Shown here: piece after piece, positions 35,965 through 45,409 of the stretch
Layout: each line of letters begins with the position of its first letter
Position numbering within the stretch: the stretch's first letter is position 1
From: Massilibacteroides sp.
Lineage (GTDB): Bacteria > Bacteroidota > Bacteroidia > Bacteroidales > Tannerellaceae
Reading direction: 5' to 3'
Assembly: GCF_028705895.1 (NCBI RefSeq)
Contig: NZ_JAQWCQ010000010.1
Location: 18,803 to 82,802, forward strand
DNA: 64,000 nt
Notes under the pieces: model-generated
The model's input: the letters and a program-made list of their open reading frames with translations, nothing else
What the model was told of the DNA's origin: nothing
The model's database searches: none
Made by a program: the position numbers and the translations under genes

Positions 35965-37611
35965 ATGAAAATTCGACCACAGTCCACATCACTTAATATT
36001 CTTCTGTTTCTTCTGTTCTTTTCTTTAGGTATAAATGCTCAAAAAGAAAACAGTTCTTTGATAACAGAGCTGGATAAGATTATCGAAAAAAAGCAGGATT
36101 ATATTGATATAAAAGAAAAAACTATTCAGTCGCACAAGCAACTGTTAGATATGAAATTTCTTTCCCTTGAACAAGAGTTTGAAATAAATGACCAATTATA
36201 CAATGAGTATAAAAAGTTCATCTCTGATTCTGCAGTCTGCTATGTAATAAAGAATATAGAAATTGCGAAGAAATTAAATGATTCGGAACGAAAAAACTAT
36301 TCGGATATTGAGTTGGCGTGGCTCTATTCATCACGCGGATTATATTTTGAAGCTAAAGAATTATTGGATAGTATTCATAAACCAATACTAAATCAAGATA
36401 TTCTTGCAAGATATTATGAAGTATATGGCTCATTTTGTAGTCATTACGGACAAAGTAACAATCAGGTTAAATATTTTATTAAAAGTGAATATTACAGGGA
36501 TTCTCTATTGTCTGTATTAGATAGGGATTCTTACTCCTATCGGTTAAATTACGGGATAAAGTTAGTTTATAACGGACGTTTAAATGAAGCTGAGACTGTT
36601 TTGAACAGATTAATACACGATATTCAGCAAGAGAGCCCTGAACAGGCTACTGTTTCCTATTTTCTTAGTCTGATTTATAAACAAACGGGACAGTCCGGAC
36701 TACAGGAGAAACAGCTTTTATTGTCAGCGATTGCCGACATTAAGAACGCGATTAAAGACAATGCTTCTTTACAGGAACTTGCATTGTTTTATTATCAGAA
36801 TGGGGATATCAACAGGGCTTATCAATTTATCGATCTGGCTATTAACGAAGCTCTGTTTTGCAATATGCGTTATCGTGCAATTGAAACGTCTTCTTTTTAT
36901 CCTATCATCAATGCTTCGTATCAGACCAAAGAAGAAAAACGGAAATCCGATCTGCAGCTTTTCTCAATATTAATTAGTTTTTTGACGATTTTTGCGCTTA
37001 TTCTTACAATTTATCTGTACAAACAGATGAAAAAATTATCTCGTATTCGTCGTCAACTAAAGGATACGAATGAAGAATTAAGCAAACTGAACACTGATTT
37101 GAATCATGTAAACTCAAGTTTAGTTGATGCCAATCACATAAAAGAAGAATATATTGGACATTTCTTCGACTTGTGTTCTTCTTATATAGATAAGTTAGAG
37201 AATTACAGGAAAGATCTGAACAAGTTGGCTTCCAACAAGAAATTAGAGGAACTATATAACGCACTTAAATCAACTAATTTTGTAGATAGTGAGTTAGAAG
37301 AGCTTTATAGAAGTTTTGATTCTATATTTCTCAACCTCTACCCTACTTTTATTGAGGAGTTCAATAAACTGTTACTACCCGGAGAACAGGTGACAGTCAA
37401 GCAAGGTGAACTCTTAAATACCGAACTTCGCATTTTTGCACTTATCCGACTTGGCATTACCGACAGTGATAAGATTGCTTCTTTCTTGAGGTATTCTCTT
37501 CGGACAGTATATAACTACCGGACAAAAATGAGAAATAAGTCTGCCGTTGTCCGTGATGATTTTGAGAAAAAAGTAGCAGAAATTGCAGCTTTCCCATCTG
37601 AAGAAAATTAA
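35965..37611 (+). CDS. DUF6377-type membrane-tethered transcriptional regulator
   Basis: This 548-residue protein has a signal peptide or signal anchor (ending near GINAQ), then an alpha-helical, TPR-like periplasmic region (about 30-325). One membrane helix at about 332-352 (FSILISFLTIFALILTIYLY) and a coiled coil (about 353-395) follow. The cytoplasmic C-terminus holds a LuxR-like helix-turn-helix at about 490-535 (GITDSDKIASFLRYSLRTVY). This layout fits the DUF6377 family found beside SusC/SusD pairs, thought to sense a glycan and switch on the locus. It sits directly upstream of susC. Two identical 16-bp sequences between the two genes are candidate binding sites. Confidence 0.85.
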   Translation: MKIRPQSTSLNILLFLLFFSLGINAQKENSSLITELDKIIEKKQDYIDIKEKTIQSHKQLLDMKFLSLEQEFEINDQLYNEYKKFISDSAVCYVIKNIEIAKKLNDSERKNYSDIELAWLYSSRGLYFEAKELLDSIHKPILNQDILARYYEVYGSFCSHYGQSNNQVKYFIKSEYYRDSLLSVLDRDSYSYRLNYGIKLVYNGRLNEAETVLNRLIHDIQQESPEQATVSYFLSLIYKQTGQSGLQEKQLLLSAIADIKNAIKDNASLQELALFYYQNGDINRAYQFIDLAINEALFCNMRYRAIETSSFYPIINASYQTKEEKRKSDLQLFSILISFLTIFALILTIYLYKQMKKLSRIRRQLKDTNEELSKLNTDLNHVNSSLVDANHIKEEYIGHFFDLCSSYIDKLENYRKDLNKLASNKKLEELYNALKSTNFVDSELEELYRSFDSIFLNLYPTFIEEFNKLLLPGEQVTVKQGELLNTELRIFALIRLGITDSDKIASFLRYSLRTVYNYRTKMRNKSAVVRDDFEKKVAEIAAFPSEEN

Positions 37612-37613
37612 TC

Positions 37614-37694
37614 ATTCAGTACTTTTTTTCGTTTTTATTTCAAACTTTTATATTGTAAAACAATAACTCTGTAATTTTATTCAGTACTTTTTTT
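37614..37694 (+). promoter_or_regulatory. Paired 16-bp direct repeat upstream of susC (candidate operator)
   Basis: ATTCAGTACTTTTTTT occurs at 37614-37629 and again, identically, at 37679-37694, 65 bp apart. Both copies lie between the regulator stop codon and the susC start at 37808. No perfect TAnnTTTG box is visible in this gap, as might be expected of an activator-dependent promoter. Binding by the DUF6377 protein is inference. Confidence 0.5.
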
Positions 37695-37807
37695 ATTCAT
37701 CTCTTCTATTTGCATACCGAATCCCGATAGCTTAGCAACAGCATTATATTTTATAGTGTGTGTAAGAATACTTAAATAGAAATACTAATTTAAATCCACA
37801 GAAGATT

Positions 37808-40792
37808 ATGAAATTATTGGAAAAGATCTTTTCTCCAATTTTCTTGCTCTGTGTTTTGTTAACCTTCTTCGCTTCGAATACGTATGCACAGACGGAAACA
37901 CAAATCAACGGAACAATTACGGATGCTAAAAGCAATGAACCGCTTATTGGAGTTTCAATCGTCCAAAAAGGGACAACAAATGGTACGGTAACTGATTATG
38001 ATGGAAACTTTACGCTCTCAGTACCGACAGGAACTACATTACACATTTCTTACGTTGGCTATGAACCTCAGGAAATAGGAGTGACCGGTTCTCAAAAAAG
38101 CTGGTCTATTCAGTTAAAAGAATCTCAAGTTGCTTTGGAAGAGGTTGTTGTGATCGGTTATGGCGCCGTTAAACGTAAAGATGTGACTACTGCCATTGCC
38201 ACAGTTTCAACAAAAGACCTGGATCAACGTCCGATTATCTCGGCTGCTCAGGCAATACAGGGAAAAGCTGCGGGAGTCTCCGTTGTACAGCCCAATGGTG
38301 CACCGGGAGCTGATATGTCTATTCGTGTACGTGGAACAACCTCGTTCAACGGCAGTAATGATCCTCTTTATGTAGTCGATGGAGTACCTGTTGACAATAT
38401 CAATTTCTTATCACCAAATGATATTGAGAACATTCAGATCTTAAAGGATGCTTCTTCAGCTGCTATCTATGGTTCACGTGCGGCAAACGGAGTTATTCTT
38501 GTGACGACTAAAGCAGGTAGCAACAGAGATGCTAAAATTACATTCAATGCACAATTAAGTCTTAACAAAGTGGTTAAGAGCATGGATGTACTCAATACGC
38601 AACAGTATAAAGAGCTGCAGGATGAGATCGGAATAATTTCTCTGCCGGATGGTCTCACGGACAAAACAGACTGGTTTGATGAAGCGTATTCAACCGGTAA
38701 TCGCCAAAACTATCAGGTATCTATTTCCGATGGTACCGAGAAAATGAATTATTTCATTTCCGGCGGCTATGTAAATGAAAAGGGAGTCTTGAATACGGCC
38801 TATTACAAACGGTATAATTTCAGACTAAATTTAGATAGCAAGGTAAGAAAATGGTTAACGCTGAACGCGAATATCTCTTATTCGGATAGCGAGAAAAACG
38901 GTTTACAAACTGGGTTAGGAGCAAATCGAGGCGGGGTTGTTCTGTCTGTAATAAACACTCCTACTTATGCACCAATCTGGAATGCAGAAAAACCGGAACA
39001 ATATTATAATAATTTCTATGGCATCGGGAATATCAATAATCCGTTAGAAAATATGGCCAGAACGGAAAATGATCGCGACAAAGAAAATCGCCTGATTGCA
39101 TCCGGTAGCGCATTGATAACGTTCATGCCTGATTTAACGTTGAAATCTTCTTTCACATTGGATAGAAGGCAAGGACTGAAAACAACATTCCTTGATCCGA
39201 TAACGACCTCTTGGGGGCGTAATCAATACGGTGAAGGTTCTGATACCCGTAACACCAATACAGTGCTTACTTTCGATAATGTATTAACGTATAATAAAGC
39301 GTTCGGAAAGAACAGAATTGAAGCAATGGCCGGTGCATCATGGACGGATTCTGATTACAGAAACAGCTGGATCAATGGATCTCATTACCGGAATGCAGAT
39401 ATTCAAACGCTGAATGCTGCGAATAAAATCGGTTGGGACAGTACAGGTAGTGGAGCTTCCGAGTGGGGTATTCTTTCGTATTTCGGACGTGTATCTTACA
39501 ATTACGACAGTAAATATCTGCTTACTGTGAATATGCGTATGGACGGATCTTCCAAACTACATCCGGATCATCGTTGGGGAACATTTCCATCTGCTTCGGC
39601 CGCCTGGCGTATTTCTTCAGAAGATTTTATGAAAGACATCGAATGGTTAGACGACCTTAAAATACGTGGTGGTTGGGGTAAAACAGGTAATCAATCCGGC
39701 ATTCACGACTACGCTTATCTACAGCGCTACAACATTAATCGTATTGAATGGTTTGTTACAGGACAGGACAACGCACTGCCTTCTATCAGTCAGGCCAACC
39801 TGCGTACTCCCGACTTGAAATGGGAAACTACTACCCAGATAAATTTAGGGGTTGACTTTACCGGATTCAGTAATCGTTTGATGGTTGCATTAGATTATTA
39901 TCATAAGAAGACCAAAGACATGTTGATGAATGTTACTCTACCTTCCGGAGCTGCTGCTTCTAATACAATCACGCGTAATGAAGGTGAAATGACCAACCGT
40001 GGATTTGAAGTCTCTGTAAGTACTGTAAATCTTCAGGGAGCATTTGGATGGAATACGGATTTCAACATCTCTTTTAACAAAAACAAATTGGATCGTTTAG
40101 ATTTACAGAAAATTTATAATGATGCTAAAACAAGTGATGTTATCAATGAGACAGTTGTTCGCAATGAACCTGGACGTGCTTTAGGTGGTTTCTTTGGATA
40201 TATATCTGATGGGGTTGATCCGGAAACCGGAGACATGATTTACCGTGATCTGAATGAAGATGGTAAGATTTCTTCTACAGACAGAACTTATATCGGAGAT
40301 CCGAATCCGGACTTTACATACGGTATGACTAATACTTTCTCGTGGAAAAACATAAACCTGAGTATCTTTATTCAAGGTAGTTACGGGAATGATGTATTCA
40401 ATGCCTCAAGAATTGAAACGGAAGGGATGTATGACGGAAAGAATCAGTCCACCCGTGTATTAGACCGTTGGAGAATTCCGGGACAGATAACAGATGTACC
40501 TAAGGCTGGTTTTAATATTAAAAACTCTACTTATTTTGTGGAAGACGGAAGCTATTTACGTGTAAAGGATATCTCATTATCTTATGACCTGAAGCTTGAA
40601 AGACTAAAGAGAATAGGTATTACTCGCTTACAACCGTATTTTACAGTTAGCAATCTGCTCACCTGGACAAACTATTCAGGAATGGATCCCGAAGTAAATC
40701 AATGGGGAAACAGCGGTGCTGTTCAAGGTATTGACTGGGGTACCTACCCACATAGTAAATCGTTTGTATTTGGTATTAACGTTGAATTCTAA
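37808..40792 (+). CDS. SusC/RagA-family TonB-dependent glycan transporter
   Basis: This 994-residue outer-membrane protein has a signal peptide ending NTYAQ (residue 27) and a carboxypeptidase-regulatory-like domain at about 33-110. The SusC signature LEEVVVIGYGAVKRKDVT follows at about 114. The plug (about 130-235) includes IRVRGTTSFNGSNDPLYVVD and NIQILKDASSAAIYGSRAAN, and a 22-strand type barrel follows. It imports oligosaccharides captured by its SusD partner, encoded next. Together with the GH30 enzyme and the binding lipoprotein it forms a polysaccharide utilisation locus. Confidence 0.97.
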   Translation: MKLLEKIFSPIFLLCVLLTFFASNTYAQTETQINGTITDAKSNEPLIGVSIVQKGTTNGTVTDYDGNFTLSVPTGTTLHISYVGYEPQEIGVTGSQKSWSIQLKESQVALEEVVVIGYGAVKRKDVTTAIATVSTKDLDQRPIISAAQAIQGKAAGVSVVQPNGAPGADMSIRVRGTTSFNGSNDPLYVVDGVPVDNINFLSPNDIENIQILKDASSAAIYGSRAANGVILVTTKAGSNRDAKITFNAQLSLNKVVKSMDVLNTQQYKELQDEIGIISLPDGLTDKTDWFDEAYSTGNRQNYQVSISDGTEKMNYFISGGYVNEKGVLNTAYYKRYNFRLNLDSKVRKWLTLNANISYSDSEKNGLQTGLGANRGGVVLSVINTPTYAPIWNAEKPEQYYNNFYGIGNINNPLENMARTENDRDKENRLIASGSALITFMPDLTLKSSFTLDRRQGLKTTFLDPITTSWGRNQYGEGSDTRNTNTVLTFDNVLTYNKAFGKNRIEAMAGASWTDSDYRNSWINGSHYRNADIQTLNAANKIGWDSTGSGASEWGILSYFGRVSYNYDSKYLLTVNMRMDGSSKLHPDHRWGTFPSASAAWRISSEDFMKDIEWLDDLKIRGGWGKTGNQSGIHDYAYLQRYNINRIEWFVTGQDNALPSISQANLRTPDLKWETTTQINLGVDFTGFSNRLMVALDYYHKKTKDMLMNVTLPSGAAASNTITRNEGEMTNRGFEVSVSTVNLQGAFGWNTDFNISFNKNKLDRLDLQKIYNDAKTSDVINETVVRNEPGRALGGFFGYISDGVDPETGDMIYRDLNEDGKISSTDRTYIGDPNPDFTYGMTNTFSWKNINLSIFIQGSYGNDVFNASRIETEGMYDGKNQSTRVLDRWRIPGQITDVPKAGFNIKNSTYFVEDGSYLRVKDISLSYDLKLERLKRIGITRLQPYFTVSNLLTWTNYSGMDPEVNQWGNSGAVQGIDWGTYPHSKSFVFGINVEF

Positions 40793-40804
40793 TAATTGAC
40801 TACT

Positions 40805-42325
40805 ATGAAACTTACATATATTTTTAAAGGATTATGTTGCGGCCTGTTATTAACGGCAAGTTCTTGCTCGTTAGACTACGACCCGCTGGAGGCTTATTCC
40901 GATGTAACGGAAGGAGTTAATGAATCAGGTGACCAAGTTGTATTTAAAGACAAAGCTGCTGTAGAAAGTCATCTGAAAACTATTTACAATCAGATGCGCG
41001 ACAGACAAGAACACTGGTATCTGGATTTGATGTTGATTGCAGAGTCGCATTCAGACAATGCCTATGCCGGAACCACAGGGGCTGAAGTTCTGCCTTACGA
41101 AACCAACTCCATTGAGGGTTCTAATTCTGTGATTAAGCGTGACTGGGACAGGTATCTCGAAGATATTGCCCGCGCTAATAAATTGATTGTAAATATCGAT
41201 GCAGTAACTGATCAGACTTTGACAAGTGCAGAAAGAGAAAAATACAAAGCGGAAGCAAAGATTTTCCGGGCTATGGTATTATTCGATATGGTTCGCTTAT
41301 GGGGTAGTATTCCTGTAATCACGACAGAGGCCGGAGACATTACATCGGAAACAATCGATGATGTATATCCGGAGTATTTCCCTGCACAGAGTACAGAAGA
41401 AGAAGCATATAAACAAATAGAAAAAGACCTGCTGGAAGCGTTGACGGCTGCTCCGGATTATAATGCGGCAGATAAAACAGTGTTTACTAAAACCGTTGCA
41501 CGTACATTATTAGCCAAAGTATATGCAGAGAAACCGCTGCGCGATTACGCTAAAGTTATCGAATATTGTAATGCTGTAGCAGCAGACGGTCCGTCGCTGG
41601 TTGCTGACTTTAAGGATTTGTTCGGCATGAATGATGAAGTAACCGATGCTCGCAAACGCAATACATCCGAGTCTATTCTGGAAGCTCAGTTTTTTGCAGG
41701 TAGCGGGAACTGGTGTACCTGGATGTTCGGTCGTGATTTAATTAACTGGGATTCTCAATTTACATGGGAAAAATGGGTAACCCCCTCGAGAGACCTTATC
41801 AATGCCTTCAACAAAGAAGGAGATGAAATCCGTTTTAACGAATCAATTGTATATTACTCTTGTACATGGAGTTATTATTATCCGTCCGACCATTATCCTT
41901 TCATGTATAAATGCCGTTCGGCTTATAGCAGTCTGATCAAATTCCGTTATGCGGATGTTCTTTTACTGAAGGCAGAAGCATTGATTATGGGAAATAATCC
42001 TGATCTTGCTGCTGCTGCAGATATTATAGATCAGGTAAGAACTCGTGTAGGACTTGGTAAACTTGCGGCAAGTGTGAAGGGAGACAAAAATAAGATGTTG
42101 GATGCGTTGCTTAACGAACGTCGTCTGGAATTAGCCTTTGAAGGCCAACGTTGGTTCGATTTAGTTCGTTTGGATAAGGTGGAAGAGGTTATGAATGCTG
42201 TTTATGCAAAAGATTCCGGACGCAGAACTCAGGCTTATCCTTTTGATCAGAACTCTTATCGTTTGCCTATTCCTCAGGGAGCTATTGACCAAAACGAAAA
42301 TTTAGTTCAGAACCCGGGTTATTAA
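40805..42325 (+). CDS. SusD/RagB-family glycan-binding lipoprotein
   Basis: The product is about 506 residues with lipobox LTASSC (Cys21). It is followed by SusD-type TPR helices (RDWDRYLEDIARANKLIVNI, FRAMVLFDMVRLWGSIPVIT) and the C-terminal family motif LLNERRLELAFEGQRWFDLV. It caps the SusC barrel and binds the glycan at the cell surface. The ATG at 40805 is used; an in-frame TTG at 40796 is next to the SusC stop. It lies 12 bp from susC and 18 bp before the GH30 gene. Confidence 0.96.
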   Translation: MKLTYIFKGLCCGLLLTASSCSLDYDPLEAYSDVTEGVNESGDQVVFKDKAAVESHLKTIYNQMRDRQEHWYLDLMLIAESHSDNAYAGTTGAEVLPYETNSIEGSNSVIKRDWDRYLEDIARANKLIVNIDAVTDQTLTSAEREKYKAEAKIFRAMVLFDMVRLWGSIPVITTEAGDITSETIDDVYPEYFPAQSTEEEAYKQIEKDLLEALTAAPDYNAADKTVFTKTVARTLLAKVYAEKPLRDYAKVIEYCNAVAADGPSLVADFKDLFGMNDEVTDARKRNTSESILEAQFFAGSGNWCTWMFGRDLINWDSQFTWEKWVTPSRDLINAFNKEGDEIRFNESIVYYSCTWSYYYPSDHYPFMYKCRSAYSSLIKFRYADVLLLKAEALIMGNNPDLAAAADIIDQVRTRVGLGKLAASVKGDKNKMLDALLNERRLELAFEGQRWFDLVRLDKVEEVMNAVYAKDSGRRTQAYPFDQNSYRLPIPQGAIDQNENLVQNPGY

Positions 42326-42343
42326 TGATTTAATAAACAGATT

Positions 42344-43834
42344 ATGATACATAAAAAAATCGTCCTTTTGCTTCTCTCTTCCGCATTCGTTATGAATGCG
42401 TGTGGCAGCGATTCGTCCGGTGGAAAAGACAAACCTGTTGATCCTCCGGTGGAACCAACGGGTGAGATTACAACCTATGTTACAACGAACAACAGAAGTT
42501 CCGATTTCGAGAAACAGACCATCAAGTTCAATAGCGAAACGAGTATGTCTCCACTAACTATTACGTTAGACCCGACAGTTCGTTATCAAACCATGGATGG
42601 TTTCGGAGCAGCCATAACAGGTTCTTCCAGCTTCAATCTGTTACAGATGAAAGCAGAAGATAGAAATAAATTTCTGAAGGAGACTTTTTCTGAAACGGAA
42701 GGAATGGGACAAAGTTATATCCGCATTGCGATCGGTTGTTCGGACTTTTCGCTTAGCGAATATACGTGTTGTGATAAACCCGGTATCGAAAACTTTGCTT
42801 TGCAGGAAGAGGAAAATAAATACGTTATCCCCATCCTGAAAGAGATTCTGAACATCAATCCGAATATAAAGATTCTGGGATCGCCGTGGACTTGTCCCCG
42901 ATGGATGAAAGTAAATAATCTTACTGATTTAAAGCCATTTGAATCGTGGACGAGCGGACAACTTAATCCGGCTTATTATCAGGATTATGCGACTTATTTT
43001 GTTAAATGGATTAACGCAATGAAAGAGAATGGTATCTCTGTTTATGCCATTACTCCGCAAAATGAACCTTTGAACAGAGGCAATTCGGCCTCTTTGTATA
43101 TGAGTTGGCAAGAGCAGCAAACCTTTATTAAGGATGCCTTGGGGCCTAAACTGAAAGATGCAGGATTGAATACAAAGATTTATCTTTTCGACCACAATTA
43201 TAATTATGACAATATGACGGATCAGAACGATTATCCAATACGGATTTACGAAGATCCGACAGCTTCTTCTTTTGTTGCAGGAGCAGCGTATCATAATTAC
43301 GGAGGTGATAAAGATGAACTGTTGGATATCTATAACAAACAGCCGGATAAAGAATTGATCTTCACGGAGACATCAATAGGCACATGGAATGACGGAAGAA
43401 ATCTTTCCGTTCGCCTCATCGACGATATGGAACAAGTTGCACTTGGAACGATCAATAATTGGTGCAAAGCGGTTATTGTCTGGAATCTGATGTTAGACAG
43501 CGAACGCGGTCCGAATAGAGAAGGAGGCTGTCAAACCTGTTATGGTGCTGTAGATATCGACCGCTCTGATTTTAAAACGATCACGCGCAATTCTCATTAT
43601 TACATCATCGGACATCTTTCTTCTGTGGTTAAATCCGGAGCAACGCGCATCGGAACAAGAGGATATACAGACGGCGTTGTGTATTCCGCTTTCGAGAATA
43701 CAGATGGAAGCTATGCTTTTGTTATTCTTAATAAATCGGGTGAAGCTAAAAAAATTGTAGTAAACGATGGTAATCAAAACTTTACTTACAATACTCCTGC
43801 AAAGTCGGTAGCTTCATTCCGTTGGAAAAAATAA
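42344..43834 (+). CDS. GH30-family glycoside hydrolase lipoprotein
   Basis: This 496-residue lipoprotein (Cys20 in FVMNAC) has a (beta/alpha)8 GH30 domain and a C-terminal beta-sandwich. Family motifs are YQTMDGFGAAITGSSSFNLL, IRIAIGCSDFSLSEY and ILGSPWTCPRWMK. The acid/base is Glu241 (TPQNEPLNRG) and the nucleophile Glu342 (LIFTETSIGTW). The similarity pattern is closest to the glucosylceramidase-like/endo-beta-1,6-glucanase side (GH30_1/GH30_3). In a SusC-SusD-GH30-binding-protein order, beta-1,6-glucan is the favoured substrate by analogy with Bacteroides. The subfamily is not certain by eye. Confidence 0.92.
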   Translation: MIHKKIVLLLLSSAFVMNACGSDSSGGKDKPVDPPVEPTGEITTYVTTNNRSSDFEKQTIKFNSETSMSPLTITLDPTVRYQTMDGFGAAITGSSSFNLLQMKAEDRNKFLKETFSETEGMGQSYIRIAIGCSDFSLSEYTCCDKPGIENFALQEEENKYVIPILKEILNINPNIKILGSPWTCPRWMKVNNLTDLKPFESWTSGQLNPAYYQDYATYFVKWINAMKENGISVYAITPQNEPLNRGNSASLYMSWQEQQTFIKDALGPKLKDAGLNTKIYLFDHNYNYDNMTDQNDYPIRIYEDPTASSFVAGAAYHNYGGDKDELLDIYNKQPDKELIFTETSIGTWNDGRNLSVRLIDDMEQVALGTINNWCKAVIVWNLMLDSERGPNREGGCQTCYGAVDIDRSDFKTITRNSHYYIIGHLSSVVKSGATRIGTRGYTDGVVYSAFENTDGSYAFVILNKSGEAKKIVVNDGNQNFTYNTPAKSVASFRWKK

Positions 43835-43855
43835 TCTTTTTAAATACAGATCATT

Positions 43856-45184
43856 ATGAAAAAATATATAGGAGTAATCTTATTTTTTTGCGGTTCATTA
43901 CTAATAACCGCATGCGATGATGACGACAAAAATCCCGGTAATCCGGTCATGAACGTCCAGACATCATTCGGAAATGCACATATGGGAGACAGTCTCGCCT
44001 TTGCTATTGACGTTGAAGACGCAAGTGTTCCTCTATCTACTGTCAAGGCACAGCTTTTCTTTAATGAAGAAAAAGTTTCGGAAACAGTTATCCGTACAAA
44101 AACAAATGGCACGTACAGCGGGAAAATTCATGTTCCCTATTACGCAAATATCCCGAACGGAAAAGCAAGTTTAAAGCTTGTTCTACAAAATATCAATTTT
44201 ACCATAACAGAAGAAGCCTACGACTTGTCCGTTTCCCGTCCGGATTATCCTTACCTCACCTTCGTATCGGAAAAGGGCGAGTACCGCATGGAACGTACTG
44301 AAGCATATAATTATGCCGTAACAGACGTTTTTCCTCAAAAGATAAAAGGATATATAAAAACTCCGGTATTAGACGAAAACGGAAATGTGCTCAACTTTGG
44401 TTGGAACAATGATGCCATCAAAGAGGGAAGCACAGAAACAATTCCTTTTTCAAACACAGCAGGTGGAGAATACACTATTACGTTTAATACTTTCGATTAT
44501 TCAGCATCTCCGTTTATCATTGCTTATGCCGTTAACGGAGAAGTTATGCAACGCGTAGATGATAACAACTATACAATTGATGTTGCCTTAAAACAAGGAG
44601 ATAAAGTAACTGTTGAAGGTTTCGAAGGATTTGAAAGTTGGTGGATCGACCCAAGTTATTTCAATGTCAATGAAAGCGGAGAATTGCACTTTGTCCCCAT
44701 AGACGGCAACTACAGAATTACAGCCAATACCGCGTTGAACTATCTGATTTTAGAAGCACTGAACGGTAAAGACCTCGCAACCCTACAAGCAGATGGAACA
44801 GGTGCTGTATGGATCATTGGAGACGGTATAGGCAATCCATCCGTTAGCACAAACGCAGTAGGATGGGATACAAGCAAAGCAATTTGTATGGCACCAATAG
44901 GAGATAAGAAATACAGCGTAGTTCTTGAAGGAGGAAAAACAATCAAGACAGACGAAATTAATTTCAAATTCTTCCATCAGAAAGATTGGGGTGGTGAGTT
45001 TAAAAACGAAACCCTGAGCAGCGAAAGCGATCTTATCTTTGTAGGTGACGGCACAAATGGCCGCGACCCGGGTAATTTAGGTATTGTAGAAGGAAAATCT
45101 TTAGAATCAGGTGTATTCTATATATTCACAGTTGATTTAAGTAAAGGAAACGACAAAGGCATTCTTTCTGTTTCTCGTAAATAA
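43856..45184 (+). CDS. Surface glycan-binding lipoprotein of the GH30 locus
   Basis: This 442-residue lipoprotein (Cys20 in LLITAC) has a strongly acidic start (DDDDKN), which in Bacteroidetes marks export to the cell surface. The chain looks like three or four beta-sandwich modules: about 30-125 (Ig-like), 130-270 and 280-440. Aromatic patches (FESWWIDPSYFNV, FFHQKDWGGEF) could contact sugar. The position after GH30 matches the surface glycan-binding protein of related loci. No catalytic residues are recognisable. It is the last gene before a strong terminator. Confidence 0.83.
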   Translation: MKKYIGVILFFCGSLLITACDDDDKNPGNPVMNVQTSFGNAHMGDSLAFAIDVEDASVPLSTVKAQLFFNEEKVSETVIRTKTNGTYSGKIHVPYYANIPNGKASLKLVLQNINFTITEEAYDLSVSRPDYPYLTFVSEKGEYRMERTEAYNYAVTDVFPQKIKGYIKTPVLDENGNVLNFGWNNDAIKEGSTETIPFSNTAGGEYTITFNTFDYSASPFIIAYAVNGEVMQRVDDNNYTIDVALKQGDKVTVEGFEGFESWWIDPSYFNVNESGELHFVPIDGNYRITANTALNYLILEALNGKDLATLQADGTGAVWIIGDGIGNPSVSTNAVGWDTSKAICMAPIGDKKYSVVLEGGKTIKTDEINFKFFHQKDWGGEFKNETLSSESDLIFVGDGTNGRDPGNLGIVEGKSLESGVFYIFTVDLSKGNDKGILSVSRK

Positions 45185-45208
45185 TTTATTTAAGTTTTGA
45201 ATTTTGAT

Positions 45209-45246
45209 AAAAAACGTATCGGAGTGATTCTGGTACGTTTTTTTTA
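45209..45246 (+). terminator. Rho-independent terminator of the SusCD-GH30 operon
   Basis: AAAAAACGTA (45209-45218) pairs perfectly with TACGTTTTTT (45234-45243) and further T residues follow. It is 24 bp beyond the stop codon. Confidence 0.9.
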
Positions 45247-45360
45247 AAGGATATTTTTTCATCAAATACGATGTTTTTTTGAAGCAGTAAAATGAACGAT
45301 ATTCATTCGAACTAAATTTATGAATAATACAGGTGTAATTATTTATGTTGTATATTTAGC

Positions 45361-45368
45361 TATATTTG
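45361..45368 (+). promoter_or_regulatory. -7 promoter box for the sugar isomerase gene
   Basis: TATATTTG fits TAnnTTTG and gives a leader of about 35 nt to the ATG at 45410. Confidence 0.55.
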
Positions 45369-45409
45369 TACTTAATTGATAATTACTTAAATCATAAATA
45401 TTGTCACTC

